A DNA stretch of 55,896 nt, taken from contig NZ_LZLV01000035.1 of NCBI RefSeq assembly GCF_001673405.1, positions 1 to 55,896 on the forward strand. The letters are read 5' to 3'. The DNA comes from Mycobacterium sp. 1245111.1. GTDB lineage: Bacteria > Actinomycetota > Actinomycetes > Mycobacteriales > Mycobacteriaceae. Under the pieces are notes generated by a model that saw only the letters and a program-made list of their open reading frames with translations, was not told where the DNA came from and searched no databases. This document shows positions 1-9,011 of the stretch, piece after piece. The stretch's first letter is position 1, and every line of letters starts with the position of its first letter. Position numbers and translations under genes: made by a program.

Positions 1-102
1 AATCGAGTACGAAAAGATCGCTGCCATCCAGTCGGAGGCAGCATAAAGAATGCCTCCACGATTTCGGGGGAAGCCCAGGGTCGGCATGGTGTCGGTGGTC
101 AT
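1..102 (-). CDS. Hypothetical protein, 5' fragment cut by the window edge
   Basis: Only the first 34 codons are visible, reading leftward off the window. The ATG at 102 has a strong ribosome binding site (GGAGGAG, about 3-9 bases upstream), and the frame stays open to base 1, so this is a genuine gene start. The N-terminus (MTTDTMPTLG, then FPRNRGGILY) matches no family I recognise. It is divergent from the LuxR-type regulator at 243 across about 140 bases, so the two may share a control region. Confidence refers to it being a real start; the function is unknown. Confidence 0.6.
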   Translation of the reverse strand, partial: MTTDTMPTLGFPRNRGGILYAASDWMAAIFSYSI

Positions 103-242
103 GACGGCTCCTCCGTGGAAGGTGGGCGTTAGCGGTTGCTGGCCGCGACGTCATCGTTGCTCCGGTGCGTAAGTGGCAACTCAGTAGGCGGATACTGATT
201 TTTTCGTCTCACCGCGGGGGCTACCGCTTCTAGGCTGTACGG

Positions 243-2840
243 GTGCGGTTGACCTGGCCGTTGACCGGCCGCTCAGAAGAACAGCGACTCATCGAAGCCG
301 CTGTGTTCGACTCGGAGTCCTCCGGCATCGTGGTTTGCGGGGCTGCCGGCGTGGGGAAGAGCCGGGTCGCGCGCGAAGCACTGACTTCTGCCGCGTCGCG
401 GGGATGTGAAACCCGCTGGATCGTCGGCACCTCCTCGGCCCGGTCGATTCCGTTGGGGGCACTGTCCTCATGGGTGGGCCCTGCCGTCGACAACAACCTT
501 GAATTGGTCCGTGGCGTGATCGCCTCGCTGACTTCGTCACCAGCGGACAAGGCGGTGGTTCTCGGTGTCGACGACGCGGCTCTGCTCGACGACGTCTCGA
601 CGTTCGTCGTGCACCAGATCATCCAGCGCCGCGCCGCGAAGGTCGTACTCACCGTCCGCCAAGGAGAGCCGGTCCCCGCCGCGACGCGGGAGCTATGGGA
701 CGTCGGGCAGTTCGACCGCCTCGACCTGCAACCGTTGTGCGAAGCCGAAATATGCCCGCTCATCTCGGCAACGTTGGGCGGTCCGCTGGACCCGCAAGCC
801 GCTGAGCGGTTGTGGACGTTGACCCGCGGCAACCCGCTGTATCTGCGAAACATCGTCGAACAAGAGGTTGCTGATGAACGGATCAAGCTGCAGGACGGCT
901 ATTGGCGCTGGCTTGGTGATCCGGTCCTGCCGCCCAACCTCGTCGAATTGATCGAAGGGCGGATCGGAGGCCTGCCCAGCGAGGTGAGTGATGTGATCGA
1001 CGTCCTCGCTGTCGGTGAGCCCATTGAGCTCGGGTCACTGACCCGGATCACTGACGCGGCCGCGGTCGAGCAGGCCGACCTACGGGGTCTCATCGCTCTC
1101 GACCATGTGGGCGGGCACGTCGAGGCACGCCTGGCACACCCGCTGTATGGCGAGGTGCGCAGGAACCGGGCCGCCGCAACGAGGCTACGACGGTTACGTG
1201 GCCTCGTGGCCGGCGAACTCGCCGCGGCAGATGATCGCGACGACATGCGGATGGTGGTACGCCGCGCGACGCTGCGCCTCGACTCCGACCTCGAAGCCGA
1301 TCCGGATCTGTTTGTCCGGGCAGCCCGCGGCGCGGTCTGGCTCTGGCAGATTCAGCTGGCCGATCGGCTCGCTGATGCGGCCATGCGTGCGGGAGGGGGC
1401 GCAGACGCGAAGCTTATTCGCGCCTACGCCTTGTCGTGTACGGGTCGCGGCCAGCAAGCCGACGCTCTGCTCGCCGACATCCAAGCAGGCGAGCTGGCCG
1501 ACGCACTGTACGGTCGGGTCGCCTTTCTGCGGGCCACCAATCGGCTGTTCACCTTGGCCGATCCCGTCGGCGCCAAGGCGCTCATCGACGATGCATCCCC
1601 GGCCGCGGGATCGCAGGGCCGCTGCTGTATCGACGCGTTTTTGACGGTGTACTGGGCGGCGATGGGCAAGCCGGATGCGGCGATCGAATCGTCGCGCAAG
1701 TTCAGCTGGAAGGAGCTACCAGACCTCGTCGCGCAGCGAGTGACAGCCTGGGCCCTCGCGCTTGCGCTCGGAGAAGCGGGCCGCGCCGGCGCAGCGGCTA
1801 TGGCGGCCACGGCCGGTTATCCCGTCCCAATACGCTCGTTCGTCATCATCACCGACGCCCACATCGGCGCGCTCTTGTTGTCTGGCCAAATCGCCGAGGC
1901 GGAGGCGCCGGCGGAGAACGTACGACAAATACAGATCGAATTCCGAGCATTCCAGTCTTTCCAGGTCGGCTCTCTCGCGGTGGGCAGAGCGTCGCTTGGT
2001 GCTGGGCGGCTAGACACCGCGATTTCGCTGCTGACCCAGGCCACCGAAACCGTAGAGCCTTCCAGCGACTCCAACGGGTGGGGCTATCGATGCCAGATAC
2101 CGCTGGCGACGGCGCTCGCGATGCGCGGCTCGGCGGATCAGGCTGCGGCTCGGCTCGCCAGACTCGAAAAGGAGCGCCATCCCAGCTGGCGATACCTCGA
2201 CTACGAGTACGCCATCGCCAAGGCATGGGTGGCGGCCGCGCAGGGCGCGATCAGCGAGGCTATCGTAATCGCGCTTGCTGCCGCCGAAACAGCCAGGGGC
2301 AACGGCCAACTGGCTCCTGAAGTGATGTGCCTGCAGACAGCCACGCAGTTCGGGGAGCGTACTTGCGGACCGCGATTGCGGGAGCTCGAAGCGGCCGTCG
2401 AAGGCCCCCGCGCGGGCGTGGCGGCCCGCTTCGCTGAGGCATTGCATGACGACGATGGATCCGAATTGGCAGCGGTATCAAAACAATTCGAGGAGATGGG
2501 CGATCTCGTCGCCGCTGTCGATGCGGCGGCGCACGCCGCCATCGCCTACCGGCACCACGACCTACGCGGATCGGCGTTGGGCTGCTCGGCGAAGGCGGAA
2601 GCGTTGGCGGAGCGATGTGACGCGCGCACGCCAGTCCTGCGCAAGGCTGTCGAGCGATTGCCGTTCACCGACCGCGAACGAGAAATCGTGATGCTTATCG
2701 GAGAAGGGCTGTCCAACCGCGACATCGCGACACGGCTGACGCTGTCGGTTCGCACCGTCGAAAGTCATATCTACAAGGCGATGGCCAAAACCGGCACGGC
2801 CAGCCGCGACGACCTCGCCGCGTTGCTACCCCGGCGCTAG
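243..2840 (+). CDS. LuxR-family transcriptional regulator with AAA ATPase domain (LAL type)
   Basis: An 865-residue regulator of the large ATP-binding LuxR (LAL/MalT-like) class. A Walker A motif (GAAGVGKS, residues 33-40) lies in an N-terminal ATPase domain. It is followed by a long alanine-rich helical middle resembling TPR repeats, and a C-terminal LuxR helix-turn-helix at about residues 803-862 (LPFTDREREI, GLSNRDIA, SVRTVESHI). This architecture is that of ATP-driven, ligand-responsive activators. The start is GTG 243. The stop TAG shares a CTAG with the stop of the convergent SnoaL gene. The effector and targets cannot be inferred; the divergent fragment at 102 is one candidate target. 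Confidence 0.93.
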   Translation: MRLTWPLTGRSEEQRLIEAAVFDSESSGIVVCGAAGVGKSRVAREALTSAASRGCETRWIVGTSSARSIPLGALSSWVGPAVDNNLELVRGVIASLTSSPADKAVVLGVDDAALLDDVSTFVVHQIIQRRAAKVVLTVRQGEPVPAATRELWDVGQFDRLDLQPLCEAEICPLISATLGGPLDPQAAERLWTLTRGNPLYLRNIVEQEVADERIKLQDGYWRWLGDPVLPPNLVELIEGRIGGLPSEVSDVIDVLAVGEPIELGSLTRITDAAAVEQADLRGLIALDHVGGHVEARLAHPLYGEVRRNRAAATRLRRLRGLVAGELAAADDRDDMRMVVRRATLRLDSDLEADPDLFVRAARGAVWLWQIQLADRLADAAMRAGGGADAKLIRAYALSCTGRGQQADALLADIQAGELADALYGRVAFLRATNRLFTLADPVGAKALIDDASPAAGSQGRCCIDAFLTVYWAAMGKPDAAIESSRKFSWKELPDLVAQRVTAWALALALGEAGRAGAAAMAATAGYPVPIRSFVIITDAHIGALLLSGQIAEAEAPAENVRQIQIEFRAFQSFQVGSLAVGRASLGAGRLDTAISLLTQATETVEPSSDSNGWGYRCQIPLATALAMRGSADQAAARLARLEKERHPSWRYLDYEYAIAKAWVAAAQGAISEAIVIALAAAETARGNGQLAPEVMCLQTATQFGERTCGPRLRELEAAVEGPRAGVAARFAEALHDDDGSELAAVSKQFEEMGDLVAAVDAAAHAAIAYRHHDLRGSALGCSAKAEALAERCDARTPVLRKAVERLPFTDREREIVMLIGEGLSNRDIATRLTLSVRTVESHIYKAMAKTGTASRDDLAALLPRR

Positions 2841-3242
2841 CTCAACTGATCCACCACCGCGGCCGTATCCAGCCAGATATTCTCCCGGCTGATCAGCCCG
2901 TCGCGGAATTCGAATACGTGCAACATGCGGAAACTGATCCGCCGCCCATTGCCCGCGAGCCCGAGCAATGATCCGATGACGGTTCCGGTCATGAGCTGCT
3001 CGAGGACCATCGCGTCGTCGGCGCCATACTGGCGCAGGACATCCCAGCTTTCGGCGCGGAAGTTGGCGGTGAGGTAGGCGTAGAACTCGCGCGCGGCGCG
3101 CTTACCGCGACTGGGGCTGTGCGGGAATCCGACGACGTCGTGCTCGACGTCGTCGGTGTATACCGCCACCGCCCCATCGATGTCGCCCTGACTTTCGGCC
3201 CTCAGGTGCGTCGACCAGCGCTGCCATCTCGCTGCTGTCCAT
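2837..3242 (-). pseudogene. SnoaL-like (NTF2-fold) protein, frameshifted near its N-terminus
   Basis: The C-terminal 110 residues (from a GTG at 3169) read as a small NTF2/SnoaL-fold protein: VYTDDVEHDVVGFP, FRMLHVFEFRDGLI, then SRENIWLD. Upstream, the natural start ATG at 3242 (MDSSEMAALVDA) is in another frame. The expected continuation (LRAESQGDIDGAVAVYTDD) resumes one frame over, so there is a net +1 or -2 shift at about 3207-3210. Either this is a real frameshift, a base-calling error, or translation starts at GTG 3169 and gives an N-terminally short protein. SnoaL-like proteins include cyclases and isomerases, but no specific substrate can be assigned. Its stop overlaps that of the convergent regulator. 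Confidence 0.7.
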
Positions 3243-3355
3243 CTGTAGGTGTTACCACGCCGCGACGGTGCGAAATATCAGTAGTGCGCCACTGACTCCG
3301 ACCGGTAGGCCGCGATCAACCATTTCATTAACGGATCGCACCAACGGAGGTTGAC

Positions 3356-3694
3356 ATGCTCACGCCAGATCTCGTATTCAACGCTTCCACCGAGGCCGCC
3401 GATAACGATGAGGCCCGAGAGCAACTGGTGGCGCCGGCGCGGGGCTCGATCACCAAGCCGCCGGCACCCGTCCTGATCACCGAGCAAGAGGTGGCACTCG
3501 GCACCGCGGCAGCGTTGCGGGCGCAGCCTTCGGCTCTGCGCCGTCGGATCCTGGCGGTCCGTGTCCGACTTGCAGCCGTGGAGAACGCGCTTGTGGCACC
3601 GCCGCACGATGCCCGCCCGAAGCGCCACGACTACCCGAGGCACTACTCCTGGCTGGAAAATGCGGCGATGGTCCGCGAGATGGATCGCCTCTAA
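3356..3694 (+). CDS. Conserved-looking hypothetical protein
   Basis: 112 residues starting at an ATG with a good ribosome binding site (GGAGG, 7 bases upstream). No signal peptide or membrane segment. Features are an acidic N-terminus (EAADNDEAREQL), a central segment ITEQEVALGTAAALRAQP and a basic C-terminus ending MDRL. I believe similar short proteins occur in mycobacteria but cannot name a domain. It is divergent from the frameshifted SnoaL gene and precedes the cyclase remnant at 3779. No function is proposed. Confidence 0.55.
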   Translation: MLTPDLVFNASTEAADNDEAREQLVAPARGSITKPPAPVLITEQEVALGTAAALRAQPSALRRRILAVRVRLAAVENALVAPPHDARPKRHDYPRHYSWLENAAMVREMDRL

Positions 3695-3778
3695 TCCGCA
3701 GGAGGCCATGATTGCCCGTCGAGATGTGGGACACCGTGTCACCACGGCTGAGCCTCGTCAGTCGGGGAAGACGCCCAC

Positions 3779-3913
3779 ATGTCGATCGAGGAGAATAAGA
3801 ATCTGCTACGTCGCCACCGGGTTCGGGATGGCAAAATCGTCGAGTATTGGTCGGTGGTGGATTTCGCCGGGATCTTGGCGCAATTGGGTCTCATGCCTGT
3901 ACGTGGTGGCTGA
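3779..3913 (+). pseudogene. Ester cyclase (SnoaL-like) remnant with a large internal deletion
   Basis: A 44-codon open frame with its own ATG and stop. The first 12 residues (MSIEENKNLLRR) look like the usual N-terminus of a SnoaL-like ester cyclase. Residues from about 13 on (HRVRDGKIVEYWSVVDFAG, then ILAQLGLMP) look like the C-terminus of the same family. A normal member is about 130-150 residues, so roughly the middle two thirds is missing while the frame is preserved. It is probably not functional, though a stable small peptide cannot be excluded. It lies 44 bases before the GH76-like gene. Confidence 0.7.
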
Positions 3914-3957
3914 GACCGCGGGATGGTGGCTGCCCGGGTAAGGCAAGATCAGCAGAC

Positions 3958-5076
3958 ATGGATCAGGTATGGGTCAACCGGGCGGTCAGCGCGGAGGCCG
4001 CTGTCGCTGGTCGCCATCTGAAAAAGCTGTGGGCGTTGCCCGGCACCCAACTCGGTGTGGTGGGCTGGCCCGCGACCCGGCGCGACCGATGGTTCGGCGG
4101 TTGGCATTACTGGTGGCAGGCGCATCTGCTGGACTGCCTGGTCGACGCCCAGCAGCGCGACCCGCAGCCCGAGCGCCGCATCAAGATCAAGCGGCAGATC
4201 CGTGCACATCGACTGCGTAACAACGGATCCTGGGTCAACAGCTACTACGACGACATGGCGTGGCTGGCCCTGGCCCTGGAGCGGGCGGCCCGGATCGCCG
4301 ACGTGGAGCGTAACCGCGCACTGCACAAGCTGAACGACCAATTCGTCAAGGCGTGGGTGCCCGAAGACGGCGGCGGCATCCCGTGGCGCAAGCAGGACCA
4401 GTTCTTCAACGCCCCGGCCAACGGTCCGGCCGGCATCTTCCTGGCCCGTTACGGCGACCGGCTGCGGCGGGCCCAGCAGATGGCGGACTGGATCGACGAA
4501 ACGCTGATCGACCCCGAGACGCACCTGGTATTCGACGGCATCAAAGCGGGCTCGCTGGTGCGCGCCGAGTACACCTACTGCCAGGGCGTAGTGCTGGGTC
4601 TAGAGACCGAACTCGCCGCCCGCACCCACGACGACCGCCACGCGCGGCGGGTGCACCGCCTGGTCGCGGCGGTCGACCAGCAGATGGCCCCCGGCGGTGT
4701 GATCCGGGGCGCCGGCGGCGGGGACGGCGGGCTGTTCTCCGGCATCACCGCCCGCTACCTCGCGCTGGTCGCGACCACGCTGCCCGGCGATACACCCGAC
4801 GACGTCAAGGCCCGCGACACCGCCCGTCACATCGTGCTCACGTCGGCGCAGTCGGCGTGGGACAACCGCCAGACCGTCGAAGGGCTGCCGCTGTTCGGGC
4901 CGTTCTGGGACCGCCCGGCCGACCTGCCGACGGCCGGCGGCGAGAAGGCGCAGTTCGTCGCGGGCGCCGTCACCGCTTCCGAAATCCCCGAGCGTGATCT
5001 GTCGGTGCAACTGTCCGGTTGGATGCTGATGGAAGCCGCCCACGCCGTCACCGTCGATGAAGGAGCGAGCAAATGA
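3958..5076 (+). CDS. Glycoside hydrolase family 76-like protein
   Basis: 372 residues with the (alpha/alpha)6-barrel pattern of GH76, the family of endo-alpha-1,6-mannanases. The segment [20 protein letters not shown] (about residues 90-109) contains the paired aspartates (YYDD) that are the catalytic pair in GH76. [11 protein letters not shown] and [13 protein letters not shown] further on are also typical. No signal peptide is visible, so it is probably cytosolic, unlike secreted GH76 enzymes. ATG 3958 is chosen because the in-frame extension upstream to 3847 runs through the cyclase remnant and has no good start. Its end overlaps the CoA-transferase start (ATGA), so the two are translationally coupled although no shared pathway is obvious. 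Confidence 0.85.
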   Translation: MDQVWVNRAVSAEAAVAGRHLKKLWALPGTQLGVVGWPATRRDRWFGGWHYWWQAHLLDCLVDAQQRDPQPERRIKIKRQIRAHRLRNNGSWVNSYYDDMAWLALALERAARIADVERNRALHKLNDQFVKAWVPEDGGGIPWRKQDQFFNAPANGPAGIFLARYGDRLRRAQQMADWIDETLIDPETHLVFDGIKAGSLVRAEYTYCQGVVLGLETELAARTHDDRHARRVHRLVAAVDQQMAPGGVIRGAGGGDGGLFSGITARYLALVATTLPGDTPDDVKARDTARHIVLTSAQSAWDNRQTVEGLPLFGPFWDRPADLPTAGGEKAQFVAGAVTASEIPERDLSVQLSGWMLMEAAHAVTVDEGASK

Positions 5077-6422
5077 GTAAAGTCCACGCCGACGCCGAAT
5101 CGGCGTTGCACGGCCTGTTGGCAGACGGAATAACCATCGCCGCAGGCGGTTTCGGACTGTGCGGTATCCCGGAGAACCTGATCCAGGCCCTGGTCGACAG
5201 CGGCGTCAAGGATCTCACCATCGTCGGAAACAATGCCGGCGTAGACGATTTCGGCATGGGTCTACTGCTCAAGGCGCGTCAGGTGAGAAAGGTGATCGCC
5301 TCCTACGTGGGGGAGAACAAGGAGTTCGAGCGTCAGGTGCTGGCCGGCGAGCTGGATCTGGCGCTGACCCCGCAGGGCACGCTCGCGGAGAAGCTGCGCG
5401 CGGGTGGTGCCGGCATTCCCGGTTTCTACACCCGCACCGCGTTCGGCACCAACCTCGCCGAAGGTAAAGACACCCGGGTCTTCAACGGCACGGAATACGT
5501 TCTGGAAGAAGGCATTCGGGCCGACGTGGCGATCGTCAAAGCGTGGAAGGGAGATAAGGCGGGCAACCTGATCTACCGCAAGACGGCCCGCAACTTCAAC
5601 CCGATGATCGCCACCTGCGGCACGGTGACCGTCGCCGAGGTCGAGGAACTCGTCGAGATCGGCGAGCTCGATCCCGACCAAATACACACTCCGGGGATCT
5701 ACGTCGACCGCATCATCGAAGGCCCGAGCTACGAGAAGCGCATCGAATTCCGCACCACCACGGGCGGTGCTGCGGTCAAGAAAGACAGCCCGATTCGCGA
5801 AGTGATGGCGCAGCGCGCCGCCAAAGAGCTGCGCGACGGCTACTACGTCAACCTGGGCATCGGTATTCCGACGTTGGTGGCCAACTTCATTCCGGACGAC
5901 ATCACGGTCACGCTGCAGTCCGAGAACGGGCTACTCGGCATCGGCGCCTACCCCACCGAGGACGACGTCGACCCCGATCTGGTCAACGCCGGCAAGCAGA
6001 CCGTCACCAGCCTGCCCGGGTCGAGCTTCTTCAGCAGCGCCGACTCGTTCGCGATGATTCGCGGTGGACACATCGACCTGTCCATCCTCGGCGGCCTTGA
6101 GGTCGCCGAGAACGGCGACCTAGCCAACTGGATGGTGCCCGGCAAGATGGTCAAAGGGCCCGGTGGCGCAATGGATTTGGTGTCCGGCGTCAAACGCGTG
6201 GTCGTCGTGATGGACCACACCGCCAAGGACGGCAGCCCGAAGATCCTCAAGCAGTGCACGCTGCCCGTCACGGGCAGGGCGGTGGTGGACCTCATCATCA
6301 CCGACCTGTGCGTCTTCGAGGTCGAGTCCGAACACGGGCTCACGCTGATCGAGCTGCACCCGGGCGTCACCGTAGCCGACGTCCGCGCCAAGACCGGATG
6401 CGATTTCAAAGTCGCCGTCTGA
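5073..6422 (+). CDS. 3-oxoacid CoA-transferase, subunits A and B fused
   Basis: A 449-residue succinyl-CoA:3-ketoacid CoA-transferase-like enzyme in which the A subunit (about residues 1-225; [26 protein letters not shown]) and the B subunit (about 240-449; [13 protein letters not shown]) form one chain. The catalytic glutamate lies in SENGLLGIG, as in SCOT. The reaction moves CoA between an acyl-CoA (usually succinyl-CoA) and a 3-ketoacid such as acetoacetate, for ketone-body or fatty-acid catabolism. M. tuberculosis has separate scoA and scoB, from memory; here a linker ([17 protein letters not shown]) joins them. It is coupled to the GH76-like gene upstream. A related 3-oxoadipate or other 3-oxoacid substrate is possible. 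Confidence 0.93.
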   Translation: MSKVHADAESALHGLLADGITIAAGGFGLCGIPENLIQALVDSGVKDLTIVGNNAGVDDFGMGLLLKARQVRKVIASYVGENKEFERQVLAGELDLALTPQGTLAEKLRAGGAGIPGFYTRTAFGTNLAEGKDTRVFNGTEYVLEEGIRADVAIVKAWKGDKAGNLIYRKTARNFNPMIATCGTVTVAEVEELVEIGELDPDQIHTPGIYVDRIIEGPSYEKRIEFRTTTGGAAVKKDSPIREVMAQRAAKELRDGYYVNLGIGIPTLVANFIPDDITVTLQSENGLLGIGAYPTEDDVDPDLVNAGKQTVTSLPGSSFFSSADSFAMIRGGHIDLSILGGLEVAENGDLANWMVPGKMVKGPGGAMDLVSGVKRVVVVMDHTAKDGSPKILKQCTLPVTGRAVVDLIITDLCVFEVESEHGLTLIELHPGVTVADVRAKTGCDFKVAV

Positions 6423-6446
6423 CCGCACGGTCGTATGGTGGAAACC

Positions 6447-6944
6447 ATGACAACCCGACGCAACGTCCTGCTCGGCGCCGCGTTCAGTGTGCTCGCCGGT
6501 GCCGGCGCGGTGGGCGCTTTCACCGCGACCGGCGCCCCGAGCGGTCCGGCCAAGACGTTTGAGGTCAACCACACCGACGAGGAGTGGCGTCGTCTGTTGT
6601 CGCCCGCGGCCTACGACGTGTTGCGCAACGCGGGCACCGAGCAGCCCTACAGCAGCCCGCTCAACGACGAGCACCGAGCCGGAACCTTCACCTGCGCCGG
6701 CTGCGGGCAGGCGCTGTTCGCCTCGTCGACCAAGTTCGACAGTGGCACCGGCTGGCCCAGCTTCTACCGGGCGCTGGACAACGCCGTGCTCGAGCGGCCG
6801 GACCACAGCGCGGGGATGTCGCGCACCGAGGTGCTGTGCAGCCGCTGCGGCGGGCATCTCGGTCACGTCTTCGACGACGGCCCGCAGCCGACCGGGCTGC
6901 GGTACTGCATGAATGGCGTCGCGATGGGCTTCACCGCCGCCTAA
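6447..6944 (+). CDS. msrB: Exported peptide-methionine (R)-S-oxide reductase
   Basis: 165 residues. MsrB reduces methionine-R-sulfoxide in proteins. The N-terminus MTTRRNVLLGAAFSVLAGAG resembles a twin-arginine signal, suggesting action outside the membrane. Two CxxC pairs (CAGC near residue 83, CSRC near 131) form the structural zinc site, and the catalytic cysteine is in RYCMNG near 154. The GTGWPSF signature is present. ATG 6447 is preferred over ATG 6435 because GGTGGAA lies just upstream and it places the twin arginines at the N-terminus. It follows the CoA-transferase by 24 bases. Confidence 0.92.
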   Translation: MTTRRNVLLGAAFSVLAGAGAVGAFTATGAPSGPAKTFEVNHTDEEWRRLLSPAAYDVLRNAGTEQPYSSPLNDEHRAGTFTCAGCGQALFASSTKFDSGTGWPSFYRALDNAVLERPDHSAGMSRTEVLCSRCGGHLGHVFDDGPQPTGLRYCMNGVAMGFTAA

Positions 6945-7004
6945 TCGCCGAAGCGCAATTGTACTTGTGTAGTACTGTCGTCCGGTGTCGTGAAAGGACC
7001 GGAC

Positions 7005-8193
7005 ATGCGCGCTGTCGGCTTCCTCTGGTGCGTCGTGGCCGCCATTATCGCCGTCGTGTCACCCTGCGCGGCAATGTCGGTCCCCACTCGGACGCATGCC
7101 GTGCAACTGGTTGACACCAGCGCCGATCTGCCACTGGGGGATGGCACGGCGTTGCTGATGGGTGGAACCAGCATTCCGCAACCGAGCCAGCCCTACCTCG
7201 ACGCCGCCGACAGTCTCTACCTGCAGCCGCGCGGCTTCACCGGCACTTCAGTCGCTGTTCACCCCTGAAAACATAAGTCCGACATCGCAATCGCGAGGTG
7301 AGCAGATCCTCGACTCGACGATCCTGCAGTCTTACAACCACGGAGACTTGAGCGCGCAAAACCCCATGGTGGTCTTCGGCTACTCCCAGAGCGCCTCGAT
7401 CTCGTCGGAGGTGATGCGCGAGCTGGCGGGCCAGGGAGTGCCGAGCGATGACGTGCACTTCGTGCTGATCGGCGACCCGGACAACCCCAACGGCGGCTCC
7501 GAGATCGTGACCAGCAATCTCTTCCCGGCATATCTGCAAGACAACGTGGCCACCCCGAACGATCTGTATCCGACCGACGTCTACACCGCCGAGTACGACG
7601 GCGTCGCCGATTTCCCGAAGTATCCGATCAACCTGCTCTCGGACCTCAATGCAGCGCTGGGCTTCATCTACGAGCACGGCACCTACTTGAGCCTGACCCC
7701 GGAGCAGATCAGCAACGCGATCCAGCTGCCGACCTCCGCGGCCGACACCATGGTCAACTACTACATGATTCCGGCCGAGAGCCTGCCGCTGCTGGATCCC
7801 CTGCGCCTGATCCCGATCCTCGGACAACCTCTCTACGACTTGCTCGAGCCCGATACCCGAATTCTGGTCAACCTCGGCTACGGCAGCATCGACCAGGGCT
7901 GGGCGCCTGGAGATGCCGACGTCGTCAGCACGTCCGGGCTTCTGCCCGACATCAACCTCGGTGAACTCTCCACCGCCCTTGGCGCCGGCCTGCAGACCGG
8001 GGTCAGCAACTTCTTCGCCGATCTGGCGAACCCCGACACCTACAAGATCATCCCGTTACTGGAAAACCCTTCGCTGACCGAAATCGCCGACGCGGGATAC
8101 CTCTACGGTTTCCTGCCCACGCCGGACCCGACGCCGTCGGAGGCCTTGCAAGGCATCATCGAACTGTTCCAAGCCTTCACCGCTATGACCTGA
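7005..8193 (+). pseudogene. PE-PPE-domain (cutinase-like) secreted hydrolase, frameshifted
   Basis: Two adjoining frames make one gene. Frame one starts at ATG 7005 (GAAAGGA upstream) with a signal peptide (MRAVGFLWCVVAAIIAVVSP) and runs to LQPRGFTGT, then hits TGA at 7268. The next frame resumes at QSLFTPENISPT (about 7249) and runs to 8193. The joined protein of about 395 residues has the PE-PPE domain, a serine alpha/beta-hydrolase, with the nucleophile elbow FGYSQSASI and a C-terminus rich in LLPDINLGEL-type segments. The shift (net +1 or -2) lies at about 7245-7249. It may be a true pseudogene or a sequencing error, because the downstream coding pattern remains intact. Confidence 0.82.
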
Positions 8194-8886
8194 CTATCGT
8201 CGGTCGCCGACGGTCAGCTTCTCTTCGTCGTCCGTGGCGGCGCGACGCCGCCGCAGGTACGCGCGCCCGGTCGCGATGAACGCCGGGAGCATCGAGATGA
8301 AGAGGATGGCCAGGACGATCTTTTCCAGATTCTGGTGGATGAACGGAACGTTGCCCAGGAAGTAGCCGGCGATCGTCACCCCGCCGCCCCACAGGACGCC
8401 ACCGACGATGTCGAAGGCCAGGTAGACGGGGTAGCGCATGTAGGACACCCCGGCGACCACAGGGGTGAACGTCCGGACGAACGGCATGAACCGGGCCAGG
8501 ATGATCGCCGCCGGCCCGTATTTCTCGAAGAAGGCGTGCGATTCGGTCACGTGGTGCTGCTTGAAGAAGCGCGAGTCTTCCTTCTTGAACAGCGCGGGCC
8601 CGATCCGGCGGCCGATGAAGTACCCGGTCTGGTCGCCGGCGATCGCGGTCAGCGCCACAGCCGGCGCCAGCACCCAGATGTCCAGCGTGCCGTGCGCGGC
8701 CAGCAGACCACCGGTGAACAGCAACGATTCACCGGGGAGCAGCGGAAACAGCAGTCCGGTTTCGACGAAGACGATCGCCAGGATCGTCGGCAGCACCGCC
8801 GATGCGAACAATCCCTGAGGACCGATCCAATACATCGGGTCGAGGATGTTGGGCATAGCCACCACGGTGGTGATCACGGCATTCAA
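8194..8886 (-). CDS. DedA family membrane protein
   Basis: 230 residues with a DedA/VTT (SNARE-associated) domain. Sequence signs are FVETGLLFPLLPGESLLF, AGDQTGYFIGRRIG, RFMPFVRTFTPVVAG and several hydrophobic helices. DedA proteins are thought to be proton-coupled lipid flippases or transporters needed for envelope homeostasis. The C-terminus is basic then acidic (RRRRAATDDEEK) and cytosolic. I recall the same gene (Rv0364) next to fba in M. tuberculosis, divergent as here. Its stop abuts the stop of the PE-PPE gene. The start ATG 8886 may be slightly long; an ATG at the MPNILDP segment is an alternative. Confidence 0.92.
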   Translation of the reverse strand: MNAVITTVVAMPNILDPMYWIGPQGLFASAVLPTILAIVFVETGLLFPLLPGESLLFTGGLLAAHGTLDIWVLAPAVALTAIAGDQTGYFIGRRIGPALFKKEDSRFFKQHHVTESHAFFEKYGPAAIILARFMPFVRTFTPVVAGVSYMRYPVYLAFDIVGGVLWGGGVTIAGYFLGNVPFIHQNLEKIVLAILFISMLPAFIATGRAYLRRRRAATDDEEKLTVGDRR

Positions 8887-9011
8887 GATACCGGCGGTTC
8901 GGGCCGGCTGTTACCAACCGCCTCCCGGGCTGGGCTGCGAGCTTCGGAAGCAGGTTGCGATACTGATGGGCGAACCGGGCTCAGCGCGACACCTGCTCAG
9001 GAGGAGAACTC

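Noticed and set aside
4353..4997. Arginine- and proline-rich frame inside the GH76-like gene
   Set aside because: It is a typical shadow frame of high-GC DNA; the GH76 frame has recognisable motifs and a coupled stop.
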